In this document: positions 6,857-15,324 of the stretch, in pieces
Layout of the letters: each line of letters starts with the position of its first letter
How positions within the stretch are numbered: the stretch's first letter is position 1
Source: RHKX01 sp963839535
GTDB lineage: Bacteria; Actinomycetota; Thermoleophilia; Solirubrobacterales; 70-9
Length of the DNA: 64,000 nucleotides
Assembly: GCA_963839535.1 (NCBI GenBank)
Contig: CAWIVF010000008.1
Location: forward strand, 252,536-316,535
Direction: 5' to 3'
Notes under the pieces: generated by a model
What the model was told of the DNA's origin: nothing
The model's input: the letters and a program-made list of their open reading frames with translations, nothing else
Databases searched by the model: none
Position numbers and translations under genes: made by a program

Positions 6857-9800
6857 ATGCCCGCGCCCAGCCGATACTCCCCCGTCGATCCGAAGCAGTC
6901 GTTCCCGGCGCTCGAGCGGGGCGTGCTGGAGCGCTGGCGCGAGCGGGACGTCTTCGCCCGCCAGATGGCGGAGCGCGAGGGCTCGCCGGTCTGGAGCTTC
7001 TACGAGGGACCGCCGACCGCGAACGGGCGTCCCGGCTCCCACCACGTCCTCGCCCGCGTCTTCAAGGACATCTACCCGCGCTACAAGGCGATGTGCGGCC
7101 ACTACGTGCCGCGCAAGGCGGGCTGGGACTGCCACGGCCTGCCGGTCGAGCTCGAGGTCGAGAAGGAGCTCGGCATCTCCTCGAAGGAGGAGATCGAGGA
7201 GTTCGGCATCGCCGAGTTCAACCAGCGCTGCCGCGAGTCGGTGTTCCGCTACGTCTCCGACTGGAACGAGATGACCGAGCGGATCGGGTTCTGGGTCGAC
7301 CTCGACGATCCCTACGTGACCCTCGACAACGACTACATCGAGTCGGTCTGGTGGTCGCTGCGTCAGCACTGGGACAGCGACCGGCTCTACCAGGGCCACA
7401 AGGTCGTGCCCTACTGCCCGCGCTGCGGGACGGCGCTGAGCTCCCACGAGGTGGCGCAGGGCTACGAGGACCAGGTCGACCCCTCCGCCTACGTGCGGCT
7501 GCCGGTGACCGAGCCGCGCGGGCCGCTCGAGGCCGGCGACTCCCTGCTCGTCTGGACGACGACGCCGTGGACGCTGATCTCCCACGCGGCGGTGGCCGCG
7601 GGCCCGGAGATCGAGTACGTCCGCGCCCGGCCGGCAGGCTCGGACGAGGTCCTCGTGGTCGCCCGAGCGCTGGCCGAGCGCGTGCTCGGCGAGGGCTACG
7701 AGGAGCTGGCGAGGCTCACGGGAGCCGAGCTCGAGGGCGCCCGCTACGAGGCCCCATTCGGCTACGTGTCCGCCGAGGACTTCGGCCCGCTCGGGCACTC
7801 CGTCCTGCTCGGCGACTTCGTCACGACCGAGGACGGCACCGGGCTGGTCCACACGGCGCTGGCCTTCGGCGAGGACGACTTCCGGCTCGGCGAGAAGTAC
7901 GGGATGACCCTGCAGAACCCGGTCCTGCCCAACGGGCGCTTCGACGAGCGGGTCCCCGATTACCAGGGCAAGCTCGTCTACGACCACAACCCCGAGATCG
8001 TCGAGGCGCTGCGGGAGAGCGGGCGCCTGTTCCGGGTCGTCGACTACGAGCACGCCTACCCGCACTGCTGGCGCTGCGGCACCGCCCTCCTCTACTACGC
8101 GAAGTCGAGCTGGTACGTGCGCACCTCGGCGGTGAAGGACGAGATGCTCGCCGCCAACGAGGGGATCGGCTGGCACCCCGAGCACATCAAGCACGGCCGC
8201 TTCGGCAAGTGGCTGGAGAACAACGTCGACTGGGCGCTTTCGCGGGAGCGGTACTGGGGCACGCCCCTGCCGATCTGGGAGTGCACCGGAGAGGACTGCG
8301 ACGAGCGCTTCTGCGCCGGCTCGATCGCCGACCTGCGCGAGCGCGGCGGCGACGTGCCCGACGACCTCCACCGGCCGTTCATCGACGAGGTCGTCCTCGA
8401 CTGCGCGAGCTGCGGCGGCGAGATGCGCCGCGTCGTCGAGACGATCGACGCCTGGTACGACTCGGGCGCGATGCCGTTCGCGCAGTTCCACTACCCGTTC
8501 GAGAACGAGGAGCTGTTCAAGAGCCGCTTCCCCGCCGACTTCATCTGCGAGGGGATCGACCAGACGCGCGGCTGGTTCTACTCGCAGCTCGCCGAGTCGG
8601 TGATGCTCTTCGGCGAGTCCGACTACCGCAACTGCGTCTGCCTCGGGCTCATCCTCGACCCCGACGGTCAGAAGATGTCGAAGAGCCGCGGCAACGTCGT
8701 CGCTCCCGCCGACGTGATCGAGACCCACGGCGCCGATGCCTTCCGCTGGTACTACCTGACGTCGCAGCAGCCCTGGGCCGGGTACCGCTTCAGCGTCGAG
8801 ACGATCGGCGAGTCGGTGCGCCAGTTCCTGCTGACGCTCTGGAACACCTACAGCTTCCTCGTCCTCTACGAGAACGCCGCCTCGGACCCTCCCTCCGGCG
8901 CCGCCTCCACCGGCGAGGCCGACGCCGAGCTCGACCGCTGGCTCGTCTCGCGGCTGCAGACGGTGATCGCGGAGGTCCGGACGGGGCTCGACGACTTCGA
9001 CTCGGTCGGGGCCGGCCGCGCCATCGCCGCCTTCGTCGACGAGATGTCGAACTGGTACGTGCGGGTCTCGCGGCGGCGCTTCTGGGACGGGGATCCGGCC
9101 GCCTTCGCCACCCTGCGCCACTGCCTGCTCGAGACCGCGAAGCTCCTCGCGCCGTTCATCCCGTTCACGGCGGACGCCATCTACTGCAACCTGGCGGGCG
9201 GGTCCGAGGGCGAGTTCGGCGACGCGCCCGACTCCGTCCACCTCTGCGACTTCCCGAGCCCGTCCGCCGAGCTGCGCGACACCGAGCTCGAGACCGGCAT
9301 GGAGGCCGCGCGCCGGGCGGTCGAGCTGGGACGCGCCGCGCGCGCTCACGCGAAGGCGAAGATGCGCCAGCCGCTGTCGCGAGCGGTGATCGTGGCGACC
9401 GAGGAGGAGCGCCGGACGATCGACCGCTTCGCCGCCGTCGTGCGCGCCGAGCTCAACGTCAAGGCGCTCGAGTTCGTGACCGAGGAGGGCAAGCTCGCGA
9501 GCTACGCGGTCAAGCCGAACTTCCGCTCGCTCGGCCCGCGCTTCGGCAAGGACATGCCGCAGGTGAAGGCGGCGATCGAGTCGCTCGACCCCGACCACGC
9601 CCGGGCGGCGATCGCCGGCGATCGCGAGATCGGGATCACGATCGACGGCACCGATCACACCCTCGTCCCCGAGGACATGACCCTGGTCATGCAGCCGCTC
9701 GACGGCTACCAGGTGGAATCGGAGTCGGGGCGCGCCGTGGCGCTCGCGCTGGAGCTCGACGACGAGCTCATCCGCGAGGGGCTGGCCCGCGAGGTCGTTC

Positions 9801-10027
9801 GTGCCGTGCAGAACGCGCGCAAGGACTCCGGCCTCGAGATCACCGACCGGATCGAGCTGGTCCTGAGCGGCGACGAGGAGCTGATCGCAGCCGCCCGACG
9901 CCACGACGCCTACCTCTCCGGTGAGACCCTCGCTACGTCGATCGCCTTCGAGGGCGACGGCACCGATGCGATCGAGGTCCAGGTCGACGGCCGGCCGCTC
10001 GTCATCGGGCTCACCCGCGCCGGCTGA
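6857..10027 (+). CDS. ileS: Isoleucyl-tRNA synthetase, long (type 2) form
   Basis: An intact 1056-residue class I synthetase charging tRNA-Ile. The ATP-site HIGH motif appears as GRPGSHH (57-63), and KMSKS is at 606-610 followed by RGNVV. The editing domain lies between them, with TPWTLISHAAVAAGP near residue 235. Pairs of cysteines (CPRCGTALSSHE, HCWRCGTALLYYAKSSW) suggest structural zinc sites. The C-terminal anticodon-binding region and a beta-rich tail complete the length. Type 2 enzymes of this kind, also found in mycobacteria and eukaryotes, are often less sensitive to mupirocin; that is family knowledge, not shown here. A lipoprotein gene follows after 2 bp. Confidence 0.97.
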   Translation: MPAPSRYSPVDPKQSFPALERGVLERWRERDVFARQMAEREGSPVWSFYEGPPTANGRPGSHHVLARVFKDIYPRYKAMCGHYVPRKAGWDCHGLPVELEVEKELGISSKEEIEEFGIAEFNQRCRESVFRYVSDWNEMTERIGFWVDLDDPYVTLDNDYIESVWWSLRQHWDSDRLYQGHKVVPYCPRCGTALSSHEVAQGYEDQVDPSAYVRLPVTEPRGPLEAGDSLLVWTTTPWTLISHAAVAAGPEIEYVRARPAGSDEVLVVARALAERVLGEGYEELARLTGAELEGARYEAPFGYVSAEDFGPLGHSVLLGDFVTTEDGTGLVHTALAFGEDDFRLGEKYGMTLQNPVLPNGRFDERVPDYQGKLVYDHNPEIVEALRESGRLFRVVDYEHAYPHCWRCGTALLYYAKSSWYVRTSAVKDEMLAANEGIGWHPEHIKHGRFGKWLENNVDWALSRERYWGTPLPIWECTGEDCDERFCAGSIADLRERGGDVPDDLHRPFIDEVVLDCASCGGEMRRVVETIDAWYDSGAMPFAQFHYPFENEELFKSRFPADFICEGIDQTRGWFYSQLAESVMLFGESDYRNCVCLGLILDPDGQKMSKSRGNVVAPADVIETHGADAFRWYYLTSQQPWAGYRFSVETIGESVRQFLLTLWNTYSFLVLYENAASDPPSGAASTGEADAELDRWLVSRLQTVIAEVRTGLDDFDSVGAGRAIAAFVDEMSNWYVRVSRRRFWDGDPAAFATLRHCLLETAKLLAPFIPFTADAIYCNLAGGSEGEFGDAPDSVHLCDFPSPSAELRDTELETGMEAARRAVELGRAARAHAKAKMRQPLSRAVIVATEEERRTIDRFAAVVRAELNVKALEFVTEEGKLASYAVKPNFRSLGPRFGKDMPQVKAAIESLDPDHARAAIAGDREIGITIDGTDHTLVPEDMTLVMQPLDGYQVESESGRAVALALELDDELIREGLAREVVRAVQNARKDSGLEITDRIELVLSGDEELIAAARRHDAYLSGETLATSIAFEGDGTDAIEVQVDGRPLVIGLTRAG

Positions 10028-10029
10028 GG

Positions 10030-10536
10030 ATGCGACTCCGCTCGGCCCTCCTGCTCGTCCTGTTCGCCGCGGCGATGGTGTCGGGCTGTGGCGATGGCGA
10101 GTCCGACGAGCCGGCGGCCGGCTCGGAGGTGGAGCGGGCGGACTACGCGGAGCAGGTCAACGCGATCTGCGAGGAGTCGAGCGCTGACGTGGAGGCCGCG
10201 ACGACGGAGGTCCTGGAGGCGGCGCCCGAGGACGTCCGCAGCACCGACTTCGTCGCGGACTCACTCGAGGCCGCGCTGCCGATCACGCAGGAGGCCACGG
10301 CGGAGGCGGCAGCGCTGCCTCGCCCGCCCGCCGACGATGAGACCCTCGAGGACTTCTGGGCCAGGATCGAGGACTCCTATCCGGTCTACGAGCAGCTGAT
10401 CGAGGCGATCCGGGCAGAGGACCGCGGCGCGTTCAGCCGGCTCAACGCCGACTTCGCCGAGATCGCCGCCGACACGAGGCCGGTCGCCGAGGAGCTCGGG
10501 CTCACCTCCTGCATCCCCGACGCTCCCTCACCGTGA
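10030..10536 (+). CDS. Putative lipoprotein, 168 aa
   Basis: The N-terminus MRLRSALLLVLFAAAMVSGCGDG is a signal peptide with a lipobox (V-S-G-C, Cys20), so the mature protein should be lipid-anchored outside the membrane. The rest is acidic and helical, with an EQVNAICEESS segment and a C-terminal TSCIPD, giving two further cysteines that could pair. Small Cys-containing lipoproteins of this layout are common in Solirubrobacterales but have no assigned function. It starts 2 bp after ileS and is likely read from the same transcript. No enzyme motif is visible. Confidence 0.7.
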   Translation: MRLRSALLLVLFAAAMVSGCGDGESDEPAAGSEVERADYAEQVNAICEESSADVEAATTEVLEAAPEDVRSTDFVADSLEAALPITQEATAEAAALPRPPADDETLEDFWARIEDSYPVYEQLIEAIRAEDRGAFSRLNADFAEIAADTRPVAEELGLTSCIPDAPSP

Positions 10537-10570
10537 CCGCGCCGGTGCGTCACCGAGCGCGGCGAGGCGC

Positions 10571-10576
10571 TACCTT
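10571..10576 (+). promoter_or_regulatory. -10-like element, leaderless start of the secreted beta-propeller gene
   Basis: TACCTT ends 7 bases before ATG 10584 and there is no ribosome-binding sequence in between, the pattern of a leaderless transcript. Confidence 0.5.
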
Positions 10577-10583
10577 CCATTTC

Positions 10584-11829
10584 ATGGGGAAGGTGAACCG
10601 GTTGAGGGCTCTGACCGCGACGAGCATCGTCGCTCGTGTTCGCGCTCGTCGCCGGAGCGAGCCCGGCCGCCGCGGCGGTCGACACTCGCGAGACGCTGCT
10701 CGTCGGCAACAACTGGGACGGCACCGCCGACGTGCTCAAGGCCGGCGGGAACTATCGCCGCATCGCCCGCATCAACATCATCCCCGACATCGAGGAGCGG
10801 ATGGCGGAGATCGAGTCCGATCCGGTCCGGCTCGGTTACTTCCTGGCGATCAGGGAGCTGATCGGCGAGGGCAACGACCAGTACGTCGACGACATGTACA
10901 CGACACGCGACGGCGAGCTGCTGATCGTCTCGCGCCCCAGCCTCGCCGACGTCGTCGGGATCGACCTCGACACGGGCGACATCGTCTGGCGCTTCGTCGT
11001 CGACGGCCAGCGCTCCGACCACATGGCTCTCTCGCCCGACAGCAGGCAGGTCGCCGTCTCCGCCTCGACCGGCAACGTCGTGCACCTGCTCAACGCGCGC
11101 ACGGGCAAGGAGGAGGGTCGCTTCGAGTCCGGCGACTCCCCGCACGAGAACACCTACTCCAAGGACGGCTCGCGGATCTTCCACGCCTCGATCGGGATGG
11201 TCTACACGCCGACCGACGATCCCTCCCAGGACGCGGCCAAGGGCGAGCGGTACTTCCAGATCGTCGACGCCAAGAGCGGCGAGATCCTCACGCGACTCGA
11301 CATGGGCGAGGAGCTCGAGGAGGCCGGCTACCCGGACATGAGCGCCGCGGTCCGCCCGATGGCGCTCGGCAAGCACGAGAACTTCGTCTACTTCCAGGTC
11401 TCCTTCTTCCACGGGTTCGTCGAGTACAACCTGAAGAAGCAGAAGGTCCGCAGGATCGCGCGCCTGCCGAAGTCCGACGAGGTCAAGAACATGCCCCGCG
11501 AGCAGTACCTCCTCGACTCCGCGCATCACGGCATCGCGATGAGCGGCAACAGCAAGCGCCTCTGCGTGGCCGGCACGATGTCCGACTACGCGGCGATCGT
11601 GAATCGCAAGAACTTCAAGTTCAAGGTGATCCACGCCGGCAAGAAGCCGTACTGGTCGACCACCAGCGACGACGGCCGCCGCTGCTACGTCTCCTGGAGC
11701 GGGACCGACGAGATCTCGGTGATCTCGTACAAGAAGCGCAAGGAGATCGCGCGCATCCCCGTCGGTGACCATCCGCAGCGCATCCGCACGGGCTACGTCA
11801 AGAAGAGCTGGATCGACGCCCAGGAGTAA
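10584..11829 (+). CDS. Secreted YncE/YVTN-like beta-propeller protein, frameshifted in the signal peptide
   Basis: The ATG at 10584 begins MGKVNRLRALTATSIV. A one-base slip near 10633 then leads to LVFALVAGASPAAAAVD, together forming a signal peptide. The mature part has repeating blade-like segments such as IDLDTGDIVWRFVVDG, HMALSPDSRQVAVSASTGN, VHLLNARTGKEEGRFESGD and KPYWSTTSDDGRRCYVSW, typical of YVTN/quinoprotein-type seven-bladed propellers. No catalytic residues can be named. Such exported propellers often bind polymers or partner proteins. Total length is about 415 residues. A promoter-like TACCTT lies 7 bases before the start. Confidence 0.7.
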
Positions 11830-11858
11830 CTCCCGCTCCGGCGCCTCGCCGGGCGGCA

Positions 11859-11864
11859 TACCAT
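11859..11864 (+). promoter_or_regulatory. -10-like element for the 141-aa membrane protein gene
   Basis: TACCAT ends 7 bases before ATG 11872, again without a ribosome site. The spacing favours ATG 11872 over the GTG at 11869. Confidence 0.45.
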
Positions 11865-11871
11865 CGCGGTG

Positions 11872-12297
11872 ATGGAGCTCGGTGCCGATACCCGCGCGGT
11901 CCTGCTCGTCGCCGGGCTGATCTTCCTCTGGGCGCTGGTGCTCGGGGTCTGGAAGTACCGCGGGATGTCGACCAGCCCCGACGGCCTGGCCCACCCCTAC
12001 GTGGACGTCGCTCACCGCGCCGCGCTGCTCTACAGCTTCGCGACGCTGCTGATCGCGGTCTTCGTCGAGCTCAGCGGCTGGAGCCAGACGGTCGATCTGA
12101 TCGCCGCCTTCGCGCTCATCTTCTTCTTCGTCGGCGCGATCGTCGGCTACGTGATCCACGGCTGGCGCCAGGACACCGACAACCAGTTCCGCGATCCGAT
12201 TCCGGGAACCCACCCGTTCATGTGGGCGCTGATCGTCGCCGAGATCGGCGGCTTCGCGGTCCTGCTCGCCGGCTTCGTCGAGGCGCAGATCCTCTAA
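11872..12297 (+). CDS. Four-helix membrane protein of unknown function, 141 aa
   Basis: Four hydrophobic stretches are visible: VLLVAGLIFLWALVLGVW, AALLYSFATLLIAVFVEL, IAAFALIFFFVGAIVGYVI and FMWALIVAEIGGFAVLLAGF. They enclose short polar loops, including KYRGMSTSPDGLAHPYVDVAHR between the first two. The conserved-looking His/Tyr/Asp loop could bind a ligand, but I recognise no family. The stop overlaps the end of the convergent tetR gene by 4 bp. Inner-membrane location is clear; the role is not. Confidence 0.7.
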   Translation: MELGADTRAVLLVAGLIFLWALVLGVWKYRGMSTSPDGLAHPYVDVAHRAALLYSFATLLIAVFVELSGWSQTVDLIAAFALIFFFVGAIVGYVIHGWRQDTDNQFRDPIPGTHPFMWALIVAEIGGFAVLLAGFVEAQIL

Positions 12298-12959
12298 GGG
12301 CTGATCCGGGTCCCCAGCCCGTCGAGGATGCGCTCGAGGCCGTACTCGAAGGCGTCCTCGCCGCCCATCGCGTCGCTCGCCTCCCGGAGCGAGCCCGCCA
12401 ACGCCGGGTAGGCGTCGCGCGGCAGCCCCTCGAGCGCGGCAAGCGCCTCGCGGCGGCTCTCCTCGGTGACCTCGGCCGGGCTCAGCGCGGCGTAGCCCAG
12501 CGTGTAGGTGAAGATCAGCCGGAAGGCCCGCGCCGACTCGGTCGGGTCGAGCCCCGCGCCGCCGAGGATGCTCATCACGTTCTCGCTGAAGCGAAGCGCC
12601 TCGGGCCGCAGCACCGGGCGGCTCATCCGCAGCTCGACGAGGCTCGGGTGGCGGAGGAGGTTGCGCCGCGCGACCATCACCGTCTCGCGCAGCTGCGTCC
12701 GCCAGTCCCCCGCCGTGGGGAACGGCTCGGCCTCGGCCACGGCGCTGTCCACGACCGCGTCGAGCAGCTCGTCCTTGTTGCGGAAGTACCCGTAGAGGGT
12801 CATCGTGCCGACGCCCAGGTGGCCCGCCAGCGAGCGCATGCTGAGCGCGTCGAGCCCGGACCGGTCGGTGATCTCGAGCGCCGCCGCGGCGATCGATTCG
12901 CGGGTGAGAGCGCCGCGGGGTGACGTCACGTTTCCCTGCCGTTTGACCGGAGCTTCCAT
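12294..12959 (-). CDS. TetR family transcriptional regulator
   Basis: A 221-residue repressor. The ATG at 12959 gives MEAPVKRQGN and then the DNA-binding domain: ALTRESIAAAALEITDRSG, LDALSMRSLAGHLGVGTMTL and YGYFRNKDELLDAVVD. The C-terminal half (ESARAFRLIFTYTLGYAAL) resembles the TetR_C ligand domain of tetracycline-repressor-type proteins. A perfect palindrome covers its start and its -10, so it almost surely represses itself and probably the divergent secreted-protein gene at 13015. Sequence alone does not reveal the ligand. Confidence 0.88.
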   Translation of the reverse strand: MEAPVKRQGNVTSPRGALTRESIAAAALEITDRSGLDALSMRSLAGHLGVGTMTLYGYFRNKDELLDAVVDSAVAEAEPFPTAGDWRTQLRETVMVARRNLLRHPSLVELRMSRPVLRPEALRFSENVMSILGGAGLDPTESARAFRLIFTYTLGYAALSPAEVTEESRREALAALEGLPRDAYPALAGSLREASDAMGGEDAFEYGLERILDGLGTRISP

Positions 12960-12960
12960 A

Positions 12961-12982
12961 CGGTGTACGGTACAGTGTACGG
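12961..12982. promoter_or_regulatory. TetR operator and overlapping -10 of the tetR gene
   Basis: TGTAC-G-GTACA (12964-12974) is a perfect palindrome, and GTGTACGG occurs twice as a direct repeat across 12963-12982. On the minus strand TACCGT lies 7 bases before ATG 12959, so the operator covers the promoter of tetR, as expected for autorepression, and it also lies just upstream of the divergent gene starting at 13015. Confidence 0.65.
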
Positions 12983-13014
12983 CAGACGGAAATCCGACGA
13001 GATGACGGAGGGTC

Positions 13015-13725
13015 ATGAGCGCGAAGTTGAGAGCAGGAATAGCCACCACCGCGGCATTGCTGGCGATGGGAGCGGCAGCCATCGCCGGCGAGACCGACCG
13101 GGGCAGGTTCCACCTCGGCGATCGAGCTCCGCGGAGCCCGCCTCGGCCACCGGGCTGAAGTTCCGCGTTCTCTACAAGAATCCGGATGACCCCGCGGCCA
13201 AGCCGCCGCCGGTGGAGGCGGCCACCTTCCGGCTGCCACGGGGCATGCGGATCGACACCGAGGCCGTGCCGCGGTGCGACGCGACGGACGAGGAGATCAG
13301 GGCGCTCGGCCATGACGCCTGCCCCGCCAACACCCAGATCGGCTCGGGCCGGCTCCTCGCCCGCACCGGCGTCCCCGGATCGGACGAGGTCCGCACCGAC
13401 GTCGTCGCCTACAACGGCGACGAGGAGATCATCGAGGTCGTGTTCTTCGAGGGGACGAACGCGGTCGCCGGCATCGACCGTCTGACGATCGATCGGAACG
13501 TCCTCACGGCCCATCCCCCGACGACCCCGGGCGGGCCTCCCGACGGACGCACGGCCGTGCAGCGGATCTTCCTCGAGGTCCCGCTCCGCCTCGGCGCCGG
13601 CGGCGATCGCCTACGTCACCACCCCGCGCCGCTGCCGCAACGGCAGGTGGAAGGCGTCGGCCGACTACGAGTTCGCCGACGGCGGCAAGACGACGGTGCT
13701 CAGCCGGACCAGGTGCGAGAACTGA
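13015..13725 (+). CDS. Secreted protein of unknown function, multiply frameshifted
   Basis: The ATG at 13015 follows GGAGGGTC and opens a signal peptide, MSAKLRAGIATTAALLAMGA. After a slip near 13090-13130 the protein reads LKFRVLYKNPDDPAAKP, VEAATFRLPRGMRIDT and CPANTQIGSGRLLARTGVPG. Another slip near 13600 leads to AIAYVTTPRRCRNGRWKASA and a terminal SRTRCEN before the stop at 13725. Cysteine pairs around DACPANTQIGSG and PRRCRNGRW suggest disulfides in an exported beta-sandwich. The pattern recurs in secreted proteins of Thermoleophilia to my knowledge, without a known role. Regulation by the divergent TetR is likely. Confidence 0.55.
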
Positions 13726-13824
13726 CGAGGTCGGGAGGCGCCGGATCAAGGAAGAGTGGGCCGATGCGGCCAGCGGGCCGTGAGGCCCGCGATGACGCCG
13801 AGCCGGCGCCTCCCGGCCCGTCAG

Positions 13825-14050
13825 TCAGCGGCCGCGGCCGCCGCCGCGGCGTTGTGCGAGGTCGGAGGTCGAGGAGCGCCGCGCGGCGCGCGCGGCGCCC
13901 TTCGAGAGCGGGGTCTCGCTCGGGTCTGCACCCGCCTCCGCCGTGTCGGTCGCCTTGGCCAGAGTCGGCGGCCGCGGCCTCCTTCTCTTCCTTGGAGGCG
14001 GTCTTCGAGCGCAGCGTCAGCCGCGCCTCCATCTCCGCGCGCTTGCTCAA
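13825..14050 (-). CDS. Small Lys/Ala-rich protein downstream of trxA, frameshifted
   Basis: A TTG at 14050 begins (M)SKRAEMEARLTLRSKTASKE and a run of EKEAAAADS. With one base slip near 13965 it continues LAKATDTAEAGADPSETPL, SKGAARAARRSSTSD and LAQRRGGGRGR to the stop at 13825, about 75 residues. The composition (charged helix followed by a basic Gly/Arg tail) resembles small nucleic-acid-associated or disordered proteins. The two frames join smoothly and codon third positions are GC-rich in each, which supports a real gene. No family is recognised. Confidence 0.4.
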
Positions 14051-14099
14051 CTGCCCCTGCGCTCATGCCGGTGAGGGTCGCACGCGTCGCGGACAGGCG

Positions 14100-14423
14100 C
14101 TAGGCGAGCGCCGGCTCTAGTTCGGCTTCAAGCTTCTTCTTCGGCATCGCGCCGACGATGGTCTTGGTCGGCTGGCCGCCCTTGAAGACGATCATCGTCG
14201 GGATCGACATCACCTGATATTGGCTTGCCGTCTCCTGGTTCTCGTCGATGTTGATGCTGACGATCTTGACGTCGTCGCGCTCGTTCGACATCTCCTCGAG
14301 GATCGGATGGACGACGCGGCACGGGCCGCACCAGGGAGCCCAGAAGTCGACGAGCACCGGCTCGCCCGACTCGAGCACCTCGGCCTGGAAGTTGTTGTCT
14401 GTGACTTGCGGGAGGTTGGCCAT
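14100..14423 (-). CDS. trxA: Thioredoxin
   Basis: A 107-residue thioredoxin with the redox site WCGPC at 31-35 inside VLVDFWAPWCGPCR, the cis-proline segment MSIPTMIVFKGG and a C-terminal helix KKKLEAELEPALA. It reduces disulfides in cytoplasmic proteins and would supply electrons to MsrA encoded in this window. The ATG at 14423 gives the usual family start, MANLPQVTDNNF. It lies downstream of the mannosyltransferase gene on the same strand after a 118-bp gap, so it probably has its own promoter. Confidence 0.96.
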   Translation of the reverse strand: MANLPQVTDNNFQAEVLESGEPVLVDFWAPWCGPCRVVHPILEEMSNERDDVKIVSINIDENQETASQYQVMSIPTMIVFKGGQPTKTIVGAMPKKKLEAELEPALA

Positions 14424-14541
14424 CTCAGCTCCTGGTGGATCGGGAAGCGGGCTGTCTGTATATCGGTCGTCGCACTCGGACCGCCCGTTGGGTGCGTTCT
14501 CACACCTTACTACACAAAATGAAGTATTGGAGACGCAGGGG

Positions 14542-15279
14542 TCAGGTTCGAGCCCTCCAACGGCGGCCGCGGAGGCGCATCAGCGGAACCCTGACCGCCG
14601 CCTCGAGCACGATCGACCGGCTCATCTTGGAGTCGCCCACCCGGCGGTCGTTGAAGACGATCGGCACCTCGACGACCCGGTAGCCGGCGAGGACCGCGCG
14701 GTAGGTGGTCTCGACCTGGAAGGCGTAGCCGAGGGCGCCGACGCTGCCCGGGCGGATCGCCTCGAGAACGTCGCGGCGGTAGCACTTGAAGCCGCCGGTC
14801 AGGTCACGCACGTCCACCCCGAGCCAGAGCCGCGCATAGGTGCTGCCGCCGCGGGAGATCGCCCGGCGCACCCGTCCCCACTCCCCCACGCCGCCGCCGG
14901 GGACGTAGCGCGAGCCGAGCGCGAGGTCGGCGTCGTCCATCGCGGCGAGGAGCCTCGGGACGTCGGCCGGGTCGTGGGAGAAGTCCGTGTCCATCTGCAG
15001 GATCAGCTCGGCCCCCTCGGCCAGGACCCGCGCGAAGCCGGCCACGTAGGCGGGCCCGAGGCCCTCCTTGCGCGGCCGGTGCAGGACCTCGACCCGCTCG
15101 TCGGCCGCGGCGATCCGGTCGGCGATCTCGCCGGTGCCGTCGGGCGAGGAGTCGTCGACGACGAGGACGCCGTCCACCTCGGGAGCGGCCGCGAAAAGCG
15201 CGTCGAGGAGGGGCTCGAGGTTGTCCGCCTCGTTGTAGGTCGGCAGGACGACCCGGATGCGTTGCCCGGCGGTGCTCAT
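14542..15279 (-). CDS. Polyprenyl-phosphate (dolichol-phosphate) mannosyltransferase, GT2 family
   Basis: A 245-residue GT-A fold glycosyltransferase. The start VVLPTYNEADNLEPLL, the nucleotide site VLVVDDSSPDGTG, the metal-binding QMDTDFSHDP and the later SRGGSTYARLWLGVDVRDLTGG segment are the standard DPM1/Ppm1 motifs. It should transfer mannose from GDP-mannose to polyprenyl phosphate at the inner face of the membrane for glycan or protein mannosylation. There is no C-terminal membrane domain, so it is the short soluble type that docks at the membrane. It is divergent from polX. Confidence 0.9.
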   Translation of the reverse strand: MSTAGQRIRVVLPTYNEADNLEPLLDALFAAAPEVDGVLVVDDSSPDGTGEIADRIAAADERVEVLHRPRKEGLGPAYVAGFARVLAEGAELILQMDTDFSHDPADVPRLLAAMDDADLALGSRYVPGGGVGEWGRVRRAISRGGSTYARLWLGVDVRDLTGGFKCYRRDVLEAIRPGSVGALGYAFQVETTYRAVLAGYRVVEVPIVFNDRRVGDSKMSRSIVLEAAVRVPLMRLRGRRWRART

Positions 15280-15310
15280 GGGAGCGCGCCGACTCTAGTT
15301 GACGGCCGAT

Positions 15311-15316
15311 TAACGT
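15311..15316 (+). promoter_or_regulatory. -10-like element for polX
   Basis: TAACGT ends 8 bases before ATG 15325 in the short divergent gap with the mannosyltransferase gene. The following GGCGGGG could also act as a weak ribosome site. Confidence 0.4.
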
Positions 15317-15324
15317 TGGCGGGG

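Noticed and set aside
6839..9904. A 1021-residue open frame antisense to ileS
   Set aside because: It is the mirror of GC-rich codon use in ileS, is rich in Arg/Val/Glu/Leu without motifs, and the sense strand is unmistakably IleRS.
14540..14570. GGGGTCAGGTTCGAGCCCT resembles a tRNA T-arm
   Set aside because: The five bases on each side of TTCGA do not pair, there is no anticodon or acceptor stem, and it overlaps the end of the mannosyltransferase gene.
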